A stretch of 64,000 nucleotides of DNA from Monilinia fructicola (GCA_008692225.1 VICG01000019.1:186001-250000), one strand, 5' to 3'. Counted from the stretch's first letter, positions 38,493 through 49,636 are shown. The notes: a model not told the origin generated them from the letters alone. Numbers and translations: made by a program.

Positions 38493-40849
38493 TCAATTTC
38501 TATATAAGATTAAATAACTATAACAATATTATTTCGTTTGTTTATAACTAATCCAATATTCATTGTAATATTATTAATAATATATATAATATCTTCTATA
38601 ATTAAAGTTTTAATTAATATTAGTAATTTTAAGCATTGAATTTGTTATTCAATTTTATCAAATATTTTTTTAAAATTCTTACCCCTCCCTTTTAAATTGA
38701 ATTCTATATTCAATTTACCTTATTCTTTTAATATAATTAATATTTTATTTTGAACAAAGCTTAAAATTATTATATTTTTTATAATAAATTTTAGATTTAT
38801 CAAATGTTTTAAAAAAAATTAAAAGAGAAAAAAAAAGTATAAATTGTTTTAAAGTTTTAATATCATTCAAAGCTGATTATTTATATATTATAAAATAATA
38901 ATCAATTTTACTTATTTATTACGACTTTAAATATAATAATATAAAATAGTTTATCATTTTAGAACTTACTACTATATAATAGAAAACATATATTATAATA
39001 AAAGCTAATCTTTATTAAACTATCTAATACTATTTACTTATAGCTAAAACTATTTTATTCGCTTCTATTAATCATATCAATAATATTAATAATATTAATA
39101 ACGTTGTTTGTATTAATACATTAAAGGTATCGACTCCATCGCCGACTCCTTCCGTGTCGGTCGTATTGACTATCATAGTAATTAATATTCTTCTCTCCTT
39201 CTTATTATTTCTTAATACATCTAATTTATTATAAATATTATTATTAAAATCTACTTCTTTTAAAATTATTAATATTAGAAATTTATTTATTTTCTATTAT
39301 TGTTTTCTTATTTTATTTAAACCTTAAGTATTTAATAAAAAGATACTAAAATTTTTTATTAGTTTTAATACTCTATAGTAAAAGCTTTATATAAAATTTA
39401 TAAAGCTATATAAAATCTTCATTAATAAATTAATCAAAAGAACTAAACTACCTTTTAATATTTTTATTATTTTAAATAATATAAGACATAATGTAAAGCA
39501 TATTTTAAAGCAAAAAAGTATATTAAATGCTTGAATATTATATATATTATAGAAGAATTATAATGAAATCATAAAAAAGCTATTAATAAAATTCTATTAT
39601 TAAGGGATGAAAAATTATTTTTAAAAATTTTAAAAAAAGTTAGATTTATATAAATTAATCTTTTTTATATTTATATAGATATTAAAATCTTTCAAATAAC
39701 TATAAATCATTTTTCCTTATTAGCTAATATATAAATTACCTTTTAAAGCTATACTTAAGCTAATTAACCCTTTAAAATCTACTTTAAACGCATTTTCTTA
39801 TTATATAACTTTATTAAATAATACTCATTCTATATTCTTCAATTTTAGCTTATTTAAAACATTTAAATCTTTCTTTAAAAAATCCTTAAAACTTATATAT
39901 ATTAATACTATAATAAAAAAGTTTTTTAAACTTTCTTCATTTATTTTCATTTATAAGATTATTAATAAATTAAAAAAAAACAGAATGAGAATTTTCAAGC
40001 ATTTAATAAAATAATATAAAACGCAATTTAAAAGTCTTTATTAATATTTGTTAACTTTAAAAAAATAATTAAGATTTAAAAAAGTATTTAAATAAAAATT
40101 AAATTAAAATACATTATATATCAAATCTAAATTTATATTTTTATAGCTTTTTTCTATTTTAAATGTTACTTTTTATATTAATTATAATAATACTTATAGG
40201 GTGTTCATTTTTTTAATTTTATTATTACATTTTCTATAAACTTTTAATATATTAATTAAAAATTATAAATAATTTAGATATATTATATATAAATATAATG
40301 AATAATTAAATCAAGATTTTAAAAAACTAATATATTATTATTTTATTAATTATATTTTTATATTTTAAACAATTATATTTTTATTATTATATCCTTTATA
40401 GTTTTATACTTTTTAGTATTAATTAATATATAATTAAAATCCTTAAAAGAATATTTATATTATACTAATAAATAAATCGTTTCTTCTTCCCCAATTTAAT
40501 ATATATTATTTGATTAATATTTTTTAATTATTTTTTTATATTATACTTTTCTATTATAAATATTATAAATTACTTTATATTATATATTAAACAATCCTTC
40601 AAATATTAAATCATATTTATACTATTATAAAATATATTAAAATAATAAGAATTAATAATATATTATTAAAATCCAATATTAATCTCATTTATTTATATAA
40701 TTTATTATAAACTTATATTATTTTAAAAAAATATAATCATATATATATATTATAAATATTGCCTTTTCAAATAATAATTAAATTTGATATTTAATATTTT
40801 ATTTAGCTTAATAACTTTATTTTTATCTCCCTTATCTTATATCTTTTAT
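38493..40849. other. AT-rich degraded DNA with a dispersed repeat
   Basis: Stop-ridden A/T sequence. The only non-AT patch is at 39,125-39,175, part of the dispersed repeat. No gene supported. Confidence 0.5.
38960..39190. repeat. dispersed repeat, better-preserved copy
   Basis: Partner of 23,155-23,370. The stretch from 39,128 (ATCGACTCCATCGCCGACTC) keeps its C and G while the other copy has A/T at nearly every such site. Possibly the start of a gag-like gene, but I cannot identify it. Confidence 0.75.
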
Positions 40850-41542
40850 ACCTTTTCTATTCTATTTTTGTAATAATACGATTATTATTATATAATGTTA
40901 TTTTTCATTTCTAATATTAATATTATATAAAAATTATTAAAATTCATTATTAAAACTATTATATTATAAGATATATAATATTAAATAAGAGATTTTTTTA
41001 AATTTTAAGATTCTTTAAGTATATCATTATTAAGAATTTATAGATTTTAATATACTATTAGTTTTAAAATAATTTCGATTTTAGATCCTAATTTTAAATT
41101 AAAGAAATTTAAGATAATTTTATAAAATTCTTTAATATCAATAAATATAAAAAAGGGATTTTAAAATAAAAATTAATTTTATATTATATACACCTAGAAT
41201 TAAAGTATCTCTAAAAGATTCTATAAACTATAATAAAGCTTTCAAATCATTTTTATTCACCTTAAAAAGATTAAAGAAAATATCTTATTCTTTTTTTTTT
41301 AAAAAAAAAAGCTATTAACTTTAAATTAGAATTTTTTATATAATTTAAATAGTATAATTGAAAAAAAATTAATTTAATTAATAAATATAAAAGAGTTATA
41401 TTAATATTATTTAATAAATAAAATATTTTTATTCTAATTTAATATTAAATAGAATAATAGAATAATAATAAAAATCGAGATTAGATCTTGAAAGCGGTGA
41501 TCTAATTAGATTAGATTATTCAGTTGGCCCGTAGAACCTTCT
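40850..41542 (-). mobile_element. left end of the GGCCAACTGAAC TIR family, inverted, degraded
   Basis: In reverse complement from 41,542 the sequence reads AGAAGGTTCTACGGGCCAAC, then ATTAGATCACCGCTTTCAAG, and then follows the left part of the element at 47,557 for at least 600 bp, for example AATTCTAATTTAAAGTTAAT against its counterpart near 47,790. Only one of the two terminal GGCCAACTGAAC motifs is present here. The element extends leftward. Its other end was not found, and the 40,850 limit is only where my alignment fades. Confidence 0.7.
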
Positions 41543-41567
41543 ATTTAAAACATTAACTTATATATAC

Positions 41568-41712
41568 GTACTCTATTAATCATAGCGCACGGTTCCTAAT
41601 GAGTTTATATAAAACTCTTCATATTAAATTAAATAATCTCGATCTCTATACTAGCCATAGTGTACGGTCGCTAGAACTTGTGTAAAATCTCACATACTAA
41701 TCTTTGCACAAG
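41568..41712. repeat. two degenerate 72-bp tandem repeats upstream of the Ulp1-like gene
   Basis: CATAGCGCACGGTTCCTAAT and CATAGTGTACGGTCGCTAGA mark the same position in two consecutive units, each followed by an AAAACTCT/AAAATCTC-type segment and ending in TCGA. Differences are mainly transitions. This may be part of the gene's upstream region, and a CACGTG lies just downstream at about 41,722. Confidence 0.6.
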
Positions 41713-41953
41713 TTCGACCTCACGTGGCGATTAGACCTTATCTTATCCATTACATCTTATTGTTCGCTATTCATCATTTCCTTATCATCTCCAAATCATT
41801 ATTGATACAAACATCTTTCTTCAAGATCCGCTTTTCTATTTTGGATTGTTCCCTTAATATGTTCAATGATTTTAACTAAAATCTCGTCTCAGGACAAGAA
41901 GAAGAGATGAAGAGAAGGAAGAAGGAGAAGACGAAGAAGAGGTCAAAGTTGAC

Positions 41954-42160
41954 ATGAATTGGGAAGAGCAAAAGTCATTGTTATATAAGGAATCCCTTCA
42001 ACAATGGTATTTTGACTTATTTCTTCCTTCGCCCTTTCCCCGTTTTACTTTTTTGATTGACTTTGCAAGTCTAACCAATTGTACTGATATGGTATTCTAC
42101 AGCGCAATCAAGAACAAACCTGATACCGTATATCTGCGACGACTACCTATGCGACAATAA
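41954..42160 (+). pseudogene. in-frame upstream segment of the Ulp1-like gene, closed by TAA
   Basis: A 68-codon ATG-initiated frame in the same phase as the downstream protease exon, separated from it only by a TAA at 42,158-42,160. The codons around the stop are CGA CAA TAA TCT, while the next near-repeat reads CGA CAA CAA CCT, so the stop looks like a Gln codon changed by C to T in a CA context, the RIP-preferred one. A 16-codon frame (41,907-41,957) overlaps its ATG as ATGA. This may be the lost N-terminus of the protease protein or a leader frame. With the stop in place, translation would have to start at 42,248. Confidence 0.45.
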
Positions 42161-42247
42161 TCTTTGCGACAACAACCTATACGACACCGATCTTTTTTGT
42201 TCCTGCGACGCCTGTACCACCCTCAATACACCCAGACCTATATCAAT

Positions 42248-44627
42248 ATGCCAGATGCTCTTACTATTGCAACTGAAGAATTGAAAACAAGCCTTCGATT
42301 ATCCATCTCAAATGTTGAAGAATTACGCAAACAATGGTTTCGTTTCTTCGACATCTATACCACTACTTTGTTCCCCTCATTATCACCTCTTTCTCCTAGC
42401 CCCAACATCCAAGAATATATCCTCACCTCTCTTGGTCTGTCATACGACGAAGTCGAATACCTCATACGCTCCTGCTATCGACCATCATACGACAACCTTA
42501 AAAATGACATCAGGAAATTGGTCGTTTACTTACTCAAGGCTTTTGGTCTGCATGGATGGTGGGAACTGTACTTTTGGACTGGGAAGGAGATTGTTGAATC
42601 GAGAAGATCACTGCTATTGATTCAGAAGATTGTAAAGAGATATGACGAGATGAGTATAGAAGACTTGCACGCGGCTCTTGATGTGGCTAGGAAGAAACGG
42701 AAGATTGGCCGCGGGATGAAGAAGAATTTGAACATTTTTGCTTTGGGAGATGTCAGTCAGACATATGATGATTTATGTTCAATTCGAAGGTTGGTAGGGG
42801 AGGATAGGGATGATGGGGGTGGTGTCATTGATGAAGGTGCGAAAGGAGAGGGAAAGGGAATGGAAAAGGATGGGAAGAGGGATGACGATAAGTTTAAGCT
42901 TAATGATAGCCCTTCGGGTGGTATTGATCGTGCGGCGGGTAATGGGGATGATTCAGACCTGGAAAATGGTATTGATGATATACAAGAGCAAGATGGTATC
43001 AATGATATGAGGGGGAAAAGAGATGACAGGGTCGATAGCGAGAACTCGAAGCTGGATAATGATTTTGTTGTTGAAATTGATGATAAGGCCAAAGAGATTG
43101 GTGGTATGGAAATGGAGAAGAGGGAAAAGAGCGAATGGGAAAGCGACAACAACGATTCATCGCCAATTCACAGCTCTATCAGTGGTATTGAAGATATGGA
43201 GGATGCTGATGTTTCGCGAGATCTTTTGATAGAAGAGAATGATTTTATTCCAAATGATTACGATGGCAAGTTCGATCTGTTTTCATCTTTCATTTCACTA
43301 ACAATATCTAGATTTCAGTGATGCTAGTGATGCCAGTGATGGTGTTTCACAGCCTGAAATGTCTCGTGCACATTCAGGTGTCGATAATCTCAATTTGCAG
43401 CAAGAAGATTCTATGGATCATCTCGAATTCACTGATATCAAGCATGTCGACGTCAATACCTTTTCCACCTCCCAAAATACTCCTTCTAGAAGAATACGCA
43501 CGAATGAGGAACAACTAATGCTGAACGAACTGGACGATATAGAGCCACCTCGTGAATCTTCTTTTGATGGAATGGTTCAATACGAGTCTTCCATCTTAGC
43601 ATCAAAGCGTATCAACGAGATGAAAGAAGTCTCTGGTTTATCGGATTCAGAGGACAATAAGGACCACAAGGACAACGGACCACGAACCAACGAGATGAAT
43701 GAAGTCTCTGGTTTATCAGATGAAGTGGAGGACGAGAACGAGGACGACAGACTAATGCGTTATCAATTTTCTTGTATACCAAAAGCCCAGTTGGTGGAAA
43801 AAGTCTACGATCAAAAGAAATGGACTGATGAAACCTTAAGAGCCATGATGGAAACATTGGATGCCCCCCAGAATGTTCGAATCTTACATCCCCTTGCACT
43901 CACATTCTCAACACAAACTCTCCAGATTCGAAGATACTTCGAGTATGAATCCATCATAATTCCAATTCATCATCCAGGAACAAAACCCCATTGGAGTTTG
44001 GTTGTTGTTAAGCCCAAACAAAATGTATTCAAACATTATGATTCTATTGCTGACTTATCGAGATATGTCAAGGTTTCAAAAGTGGTTCTTGGATGGATGA
44101 GTAGGCAAACTGATCAACAGAAATCCAATCTTTCAGATCCAACTTCGAGCCCTTCAGGCCGGAATATCAAATGTATGCAACAAATGGATGAAGTATCTTG
44201 TGGGTTCTTTGTAGTTGTTTTTGCTTGGGGCAATATTATCAACACTAATGATGAAGCTTTTGCCCGTTTTGATGTCCAACAAATACGAAAAATGTTGGTA
44301 GAGCAGATCTCTGAACATCATCAAAGAATAATGGTAGATAAAAATCTACAGAGACAGATACGGGAAGAGAAACAGGAAAATGGAGGGGAAAAGGCAGGGC
44401 AAGAGCAAGAGCAAGAGCAAGAGCAAGAGCAAGAGCAAGAGCAAGAGCAAGAGCAAGAGCAAGAGCAAGAGCAAGAGCAAGAGCAAGAGCAAGAGCAAGA
44501 GCAAGAGCAAGAGCAAGAGCAAGAGCAAGAGCAAGAGCAAGAGCAAGAGAGCAAGAGCAAGAGCAAGAGCAAGAGCAAGAGCAAGAGCAAGAGCAAGAGC
44601 AAGGGGAAGGGGAAGAAGGGAATTTGA
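42248..44627 (+). CDS. Ulp1/SENP-like C48 cysteine protease with hexanucleotide-repeat tail
   Basis: Two exons, 42,248-43,265 and 43,312-44,627, joined across a 46-nt intron (GCAAGT donor, CTAAC branch site, TAG acceptor), give 777 residues. The N-terminal 150 residues are helical and unrecognised; residues about 175-480 are acidic and disordered. The C48 core shows His566 in KPHWSLVVV, Asp583 in KHYDSI, Gln630 and Cys636 in QQMDEVSCGFFV, the catalytic set of Ulp1/SENP proteases that cleave SUMO-like modifiers at an isopeptide or C-terminal Gly. After the core comes a long Glu-Gln tract, then a Ser-Lys tract created by a 2-base phase change, and a stop at once. Fungal genomes carry Ulp1-like domains both in cellular deSUMOylases and in accessory or transposon-borne proteins; with no transposase here and this isolated setting, I favour an accessory gene. 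The start is the first ATG after an in-frame TAA. The TIR elements on both sides face inward. Confidence 0.8.
43266..43311 (+). other. GC-AG intron in the Ulp1-like gene (46 nt)
   Basis: The donor GCAAGT is the standard non-canonical GC donor. CTAAC at 43,298-43,302 puts the branch A about 10 nt before the TAG acceptor. Removal changes phase exactly as needed to join the two open frames and yields a smooth Asp/Ser-rich junction (NDYD-DFSDASDAS). Without removal the frame stops at 43,321. Confidence 0.8.
44401..44603 (+). repeat. GAGCAA hexanucleotide repeat with a 2-base phase break
   Basis: About 24-25 perfect hexamers, then at 44,545-44,551 one unit is shortened by 2 bases (GAGA instead of GAGCAA), then about 8-9 more perfect hexamers. 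Upstream the gene's frame reads Glu-Gln; downstream it reads Ser-Lys. The repeat is open in all three plus frames, so any change in length not divisible by three would switch the C-terminus rather than stop at once. Confidence 0.95.
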
Positions 44628-45490
44628 CAAAGTCAGTATTCATACGGAAGGCTTCGCTACTACTACCTACAGGGTTAGGGTTCCAATCCACACCACTGGC
44701 CTCAACAGCATTCATGCCTTTGAATCCAATAGCATCAAGATCACTTCAGTTGTCTACATTGGCTTTTGTAAGCGCCGCTCCAAGATCATCTCGAGGACGA
44801 CGACGAGAACTATCACCTATATCAGAATCGATCTCACCATCAATATCAGCATCGCTATCTACCCTTCCTACTTCAGCACTACCTGAAAATGTTCTGTCTT
44901 TGAATAAAAACAATAGCCTACTTCAAAACGAATTTGCTATACAACCATTTTCTTTATCGTTCGGCAATCTCCCGTTACTGATAACGAATGTCAAGCGAAA
45001 ATACTCTCAGTTCCTAGAGGAGAAGCAACCTCAAACACAAGAATTGGAATTCAACATCCAAAGAAATGAATGCAAACGCATCAAGATCACTTTCGCGCTA
45101 GAGAAATCTAAAACATGACTGAAAGATGAGAGTTGTCAATATAGGGCTCTGGAAGAGAAAAAAGCGAAGATTCAATCACAAATCAAGGCTCATGAAGTAT
45201 GGATTGAAAGTATTCCGTCGATTTTGAGTGACCTGAAGGGGACTTATGAGATCGTGTCGGAAAGATTGAGAGCGGAAATAGTGGTTATTGATAGAGATAT
45301 GGAAAGAATGAAGGAGAGAATGGAACGATTGAACGAAGGCATTGAAGCTGAGGAGGAGGAGATGAGGGGATTGGAGAAGGGCATCAATGAGGTGAAAGAA
45401 TGTTTGAGAAAGACGAAGAAGGAAATAGAGATAGTGGGAAATCATATTAAGGTTTTAGAAGGTTTAATAAAGGGTTATGATATTTTATAA
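44604..45490 (+). pseudogene. out-of-frame 3' part of the Ulp1-like gene (Ser-rich linker plus coiled coil)
   Basis: In the frame that reads Glu-Gln through the second half of the hexamer array, coding continues as GEGEEGNLTKSVFIRKASLL and on for about 170 codons to a TGA at 45,116-45,118. It then resumes in the same frame for 123 codons to TAA at 45,490. The second part is a strong coiled coil (RDMERMKERMERLNEGIEAE, then EEEEMRGLEKGINEVKECLR). Normal codon use and composition continue to 45,490, where the sequence drops back to A/T. The simplest reading is that the protease gene once ran through to 45,490 and lost its tail by the 2-base repeat slip and the nonsense codon. An unrecognised intron around 45,116 is a less likely alternative. 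Confidence 0.65.
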
Positions 45491-45900
45491 ATAAGTTATA
45501 TCTATGGCTCTTTAAGAACTTAAAAGTGATTTACCTTATTATTCTTATATCTATAATCACTTTCTAAAACATTAAAAGCATCGAAAGATTTATTATTATT
45601 AAAAAGAGATGGATTACGTATAGCTTATTTGCTCTATATAATATTAGAAGATACGTTTAAGCGATCTAGCTTTCGATAATTAATTTATTTATTTAAGTTA
45701 CTCATTATCAATGAATTACCTAATATAGCAGCTATCTAATATAAATAAATTAGATTTTAAATATTGATTTTACTTATAAGATAATTAATTCATATTAAGA
45801 CTTTAATGTTTAAAAAGATAAAACCTTAAAATTTTTAAAAAATCTTTTATAGAAAGATTTTATCGATTAAAATTTAACAATTAAACTTAAATATAATATA
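45491..45900. other. AT-rich 3' flank of the Ulp1-like gene
   Basis: Composition decays from normal to A/T-rich over about 150 bp. No coding sequence or recognisable terminator. Confidence 0.5.
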
Positions 45901-45902
45901 TA

Positions 45903-46848
45903 GTAAATTACTCTCATACCATAAAAAGTCGAAAAAATTACTCTTATGCCACAAAAATCGAAGTGATTTTACTATAATATCATATAGATTCTAGCCTTTT
46001 TAAATTGAATCTAATTTAGATTCTATTTAAAAACTATAGAATCTAGGGTTTTATAATAGATTTTTTATATTAACAAATTAATAGTTATATTATTTCAAAA
46101 TGGAATAGCTAGAATAAAATAGTTGAAATGGAAGGGTCAGAATGAAATGGTTGGAATGGAATAGCTAGAATGGAATAGCCGAAATGAAAAGGTCAGAATG
46201 AAATAGCCAAAATAGAAAGACCAGAATGAAATGATTGAAATAAAATAATCAGAATGAAAAAGCCGAAATGATTAATCACCTTTAAAATAGCCGAAATAGT
46301 TGGAATAACTAAGCTTCAAACGTAAAACGGAAAGTTGGAGCTTTTTTGCTTACTAATAATTAATCAATGAAAATATTAGATTTTGAAAATTTATAATCAC
46401 CTTTGAAATGGCCAGAATGGAAAGATCAGAATAAAATAGTCGAAAATAGAATAACCAGAATGGAATAACCAGAATGGAAGGGCCGAAATGGTTGATCACC
46501 TTCGAAATAGCTAGAATAAAAAAATCGGGAATGAAAGGATCGAAAATAGAATAGCTAGAATAGAATAACCGAAATGGTTGATTATTTTCGAAATGGCTGG
46601 AATAATTAAGCTCCGAAAGTAGGACGGAAAGTTGGAGCTTTTTTGCTTACTAATAATCGACTAATGAAAGTACTAGATTTTTGAAAATTTATAATTCACT
46701 ATTTAGATTCTAGTTTTTTTGAATAAAATCTAATTTAGAATCTAGCCTAAAAAAGGCTAGAATCTATATAGCATTATAGTAAAATAAATCTGATTTTTGT
46801 AGTATAAAAGTAATTTTTTCAACTTTTCATAGTATGAGAGTAATTTAC
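45903..46848. mobile_element. 946-bp TIR element with internal GAATGGAA-like minisatellite
   Basis: The ends GTAAATTACTCTCATACCAT (left) and, in reverse complement, GTAAATTACTCTCATACTAT (right) are inverted repeats alignable over about 130-150 bp and flanked by TA. The interior (46,098-46,640) is a degenerate array of 10-20-bp units such as CAGAATGGAA and GCCGAAATGG. A 100-bp segment including CGGAAAGTTGGAGCTTTTTT occurs twice (about 46,300 and 46,590). A related, decayed segment is at 49,941-50,130. Confidence 0.85.
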
Positions 46849-46866
46849 TATATAATATATATATAT

Positions 46867-47028
46867 TGTTACGATCACATACTAGAGCGAATCAATAGAG
46901 GTTAATTAACTAGAATAAGAAAGCTAAAAAGGGAAAAGATCTTTAGAGAACCTAGAGATCTCTTATATGTACAGTATCGCTTAGCGTGATGAGATATCAC
47001 GTGCCTTAGGCACGTGATATTCGTCACA
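46867..47028 (-). mobile_element. 162-bp solo LTR with 5-bp target duplication TATAT
   Basis: Reverse orientation of the LTR at 34,996-35,157: in reverse complement it starts TGTGACGAATATCACGTGCC and ends GTATGTGATCGTAACA, so it keeps proper TG...CA termini. TATAT flanks both sides (46,862-46,866 and 47,029-47,033). It carries the same paired CACGTG palindrome and is nearly free of the AT drift seen around it. Confidence 0.88.
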
Positions 47029-47033
47029 TATAT

Positions 47034-47556
47034 ATCGTAGAAGAAATCACGGGAAAGTCACGGGATTATACTATATATACTCTCTTAAGCCACGTTGTAT
47101 CGTAGCGCGTTATTTTATACGTAATAGTTATAAGCCTAATAGCATTTATAGCGCAATAATATAATTCTCGATTTGAGAATCTTATTATCTAAGTAATTTT
47201 AAGGATTCTACTTTTCTATCTCTATTAAAAGACATTTTATAATAAAGTTATTTAACGAATAAATAAATCGAGTTAATTGAATTCCATTAGTCCTTTTTCA
47301 TAGCCTATTAGAATCATTTAATCTAATATAGCGCTAAATTATTAATTATAGAATCCTTTAGTAGATATTCTCGATTGTATTAGTCAAATCGGATTAGATA
47401 CGAATATTAAGCTACTCATTAAGGAATTCCACTATAATTTAAGTATTATAGATTGATTATACTATACTATAATAGTTTAAAGTACTATATTATATTAGTT
47501 AATAATCTAGAGGGTGTATTATAGAAAAAATCACGAGAAAGTTATAGGATTATACT
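47034..47556. repeat. spacer bounded by a 42-bp direct repeat
   Basis: TCGTAGAAGAAATCACGGGA..GTCACGGGATTATACT at about 47,037-47,076 is repeated at about 47,515-47,556 as TTATAGAAAAAATCACGAGA..GTTATAGGATTATACT, about 480 bp apart, the second copy with C-to-T and G-to-A changes. The interval has no open frame. The second repeat ends exactly where the TIR element begins. Confidence 0.6.
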
Positions 47557-49051
47557 AAAAGGTTCCACGCGCCAACTAAAAACACTAGCCAACTAAACAA
47601 TCTAATCTAATTAAATCACCGCTTTTAAGATCCAACCTTGATTTCTATAATTATTTCATTATTATATTTAATATTAAATTAAAATATAATAATTCTATTT
47701 ATTAAAGAATACTAATATAATCTTTATATATTGATTAATCAAATCTATTATTTTTTTGTTTATATTATTTAAATTATATAAAAAATCCTAATTTAAAGTT
47801 AGTAACTCTTTGCTTTTTTGAAAAAGATAAGATATCTTCTTTAATATTTTTAAAGTAGATAAAAATCATTTTAAAGCTTTATTATAATTTGTAAAAGATT
47901 TTAAAAATATTTTTATTTCAAATGTATATAGCGTATAATTCCATATTATACTAGATTATATATATATAATACAAAAAAGGATCTTTATTTTAAAAATCCT
48001 TTTTTCTATTTATTTGTATTAACTAAATCTTTTAAAATTATCTTAAATTTCTTTGATTTAAGTTAGGATTTAAAACTAAAATTATTTTAAAATTGATATT
48101 ATATCTAAATCTATAAGCTTTTAATAATAATATACTTAAAGGATTCGAAAATTCGAAAAAACCTCTTATTTAATATTATATATATTATAATATAATAATT
48201 TAAATAATAAATATTATTATTCTTTATATTATATGAATATTAGAAATTAGGGATGATATTATATATTAAAAATTCTATTATTATAAAAATAGAACGAAAG
48301 AGATATAAATAGTAAAAAATAAATAATACGATTTAATATAAGAAAAGAAGACAATATTATTATTATGCTATAAACTAAAATTATATACTAATTATTAAGT
48401 AATAATACGCTAGTTATATTATATAATTAATGATTACGCTATATATCTATAATATAATTATTATAGTGTAACAATTATATTCTTTTAAAGATAAACTTTT
48501 CTTCTTATAATCAATGTAATAATCTATACTCCTAATATTTTAACTTATTATAAAATACTATATTTTTTAAAAAAATATAGATTAATAATTATAAAGTTAA
48601 AATAATATAAATAAACCCTATAATGTATTTTTCTTAATATTATTTTATTACGTTCTTTTAGTACTTATTATTATAAAACTTTTTTTATCTAATAATAAAA
48701 ACTATATATACTCTTATAATCTCTTAAGTATTAGAATCAACTATTTTATTACGAGATTTATTATTAGTAGAAATTATTTATTTTATAAAAAAGATAATAA
48801 TTCTAACAAATATCACTCTATTCCTTTTAAAAAATATACTTTTGATTTAGATTTATTATTATTAATCTAATACTGATTTATTTGATTTGATATTAGTTTA
48901 AAAAATCAAATATTAAAAAAGTTAAACTATATTTAAATATAACTTAAATGCTATTTTAGATTAGGATTTAATTCTAATAAAATTATATCTGCCCTTATAT
49001 AAAAGTTCTTTATATTAAATTTTAATATTATGAAATTTATATAGTTTACTA

Positions 49052-49200
49052 ATACTTGCGGAAAATAAATTTTCAGACTATGGATTCTTCGAATTTTATT
49101 ACTTAATGAGGGCTAGCCCCCAAACCGCCAATCCTCACTTCGTTCGAGGCTTATAAAATTCTATGAATCCATAATCTAAAAATTTATTTTCCGCGAGTGC
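49052..49200. mobile_element. 149-bp fold-back MITE, copy 1
   Basis: The arms (left ATACTTGCGGAAAATAAATT; right in reverse complement GCACTCGCGGAAAATAAATT) pair over about 55 bp around a short loop containing GGGCTAGCCCCC. TA flanks both ends. Same family as 53,290-53,437. Confidence 0.88.
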
Positions 49201-49204
49201 TAGC

Positions 49205-49205
<1 letters not shown>

Positions 49206-49252
<47 letters not shown>
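49206..49252. repeat. (AAT)n microsatellite
   Basis: About 15 uninterrupted AAT triplets directly beside the fold-back MITE. Confidence 0.9.
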
Positions 49253-49255
<3 letters not shown>

Positions 49256-49636
49256 TTAAAGAGAGAAATTATTTTTAAAATCCTTTACTATTATATGTTT
49301 ATTTTCTACTTTCTTAATTTAAATATAAATATATATCTTATTTAATTATATTCTATATTAAATATATTAATAATATTATATATTATGTTTTTATACCTCT
49401 TTTTTATTTTTATATCTCTTTTATTCTTTTTTTAATATATTTCTAATATTATTCTTCTAAATATATTTTCTCTATATATTCTTCTAATTTTAATTATTTT
49501 ATTTTTTACTCTTTTTCTATTTAATTTAAAATTGAAATTTTATAGAAAAGCTTTATAGTTTTTATGTATTTTTTAATATATTCTTAATTATATATAAACT
49601 ATACTTAGCTTTTTTTATAATTATAATAATATATCT

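Noticed and set aside
42757..43152. 131-codon antisense open frame in the Ulp1-like gene
   Set aside because: Ser/Leu-rich mirror of an acidic, purine-rich coding stretch; a shadow frame.
44245..44886. Leu-, Ala/Leu-, Cys/Ser-, Lys/Ser- and Arg/Ala-repeat open frames on both strands
   Set aside because: They are alternate-frame readings of the GAGCAA array, which has no stop in any frame.
46098..46690. GAATGGAA-like units as a human-type satellite contaminant
   Set aside because: Units are degenerate, lie inside a TA-flanked TIR element and have a related copy at 49.9 kb with fungal-type AT drift, so they are native.
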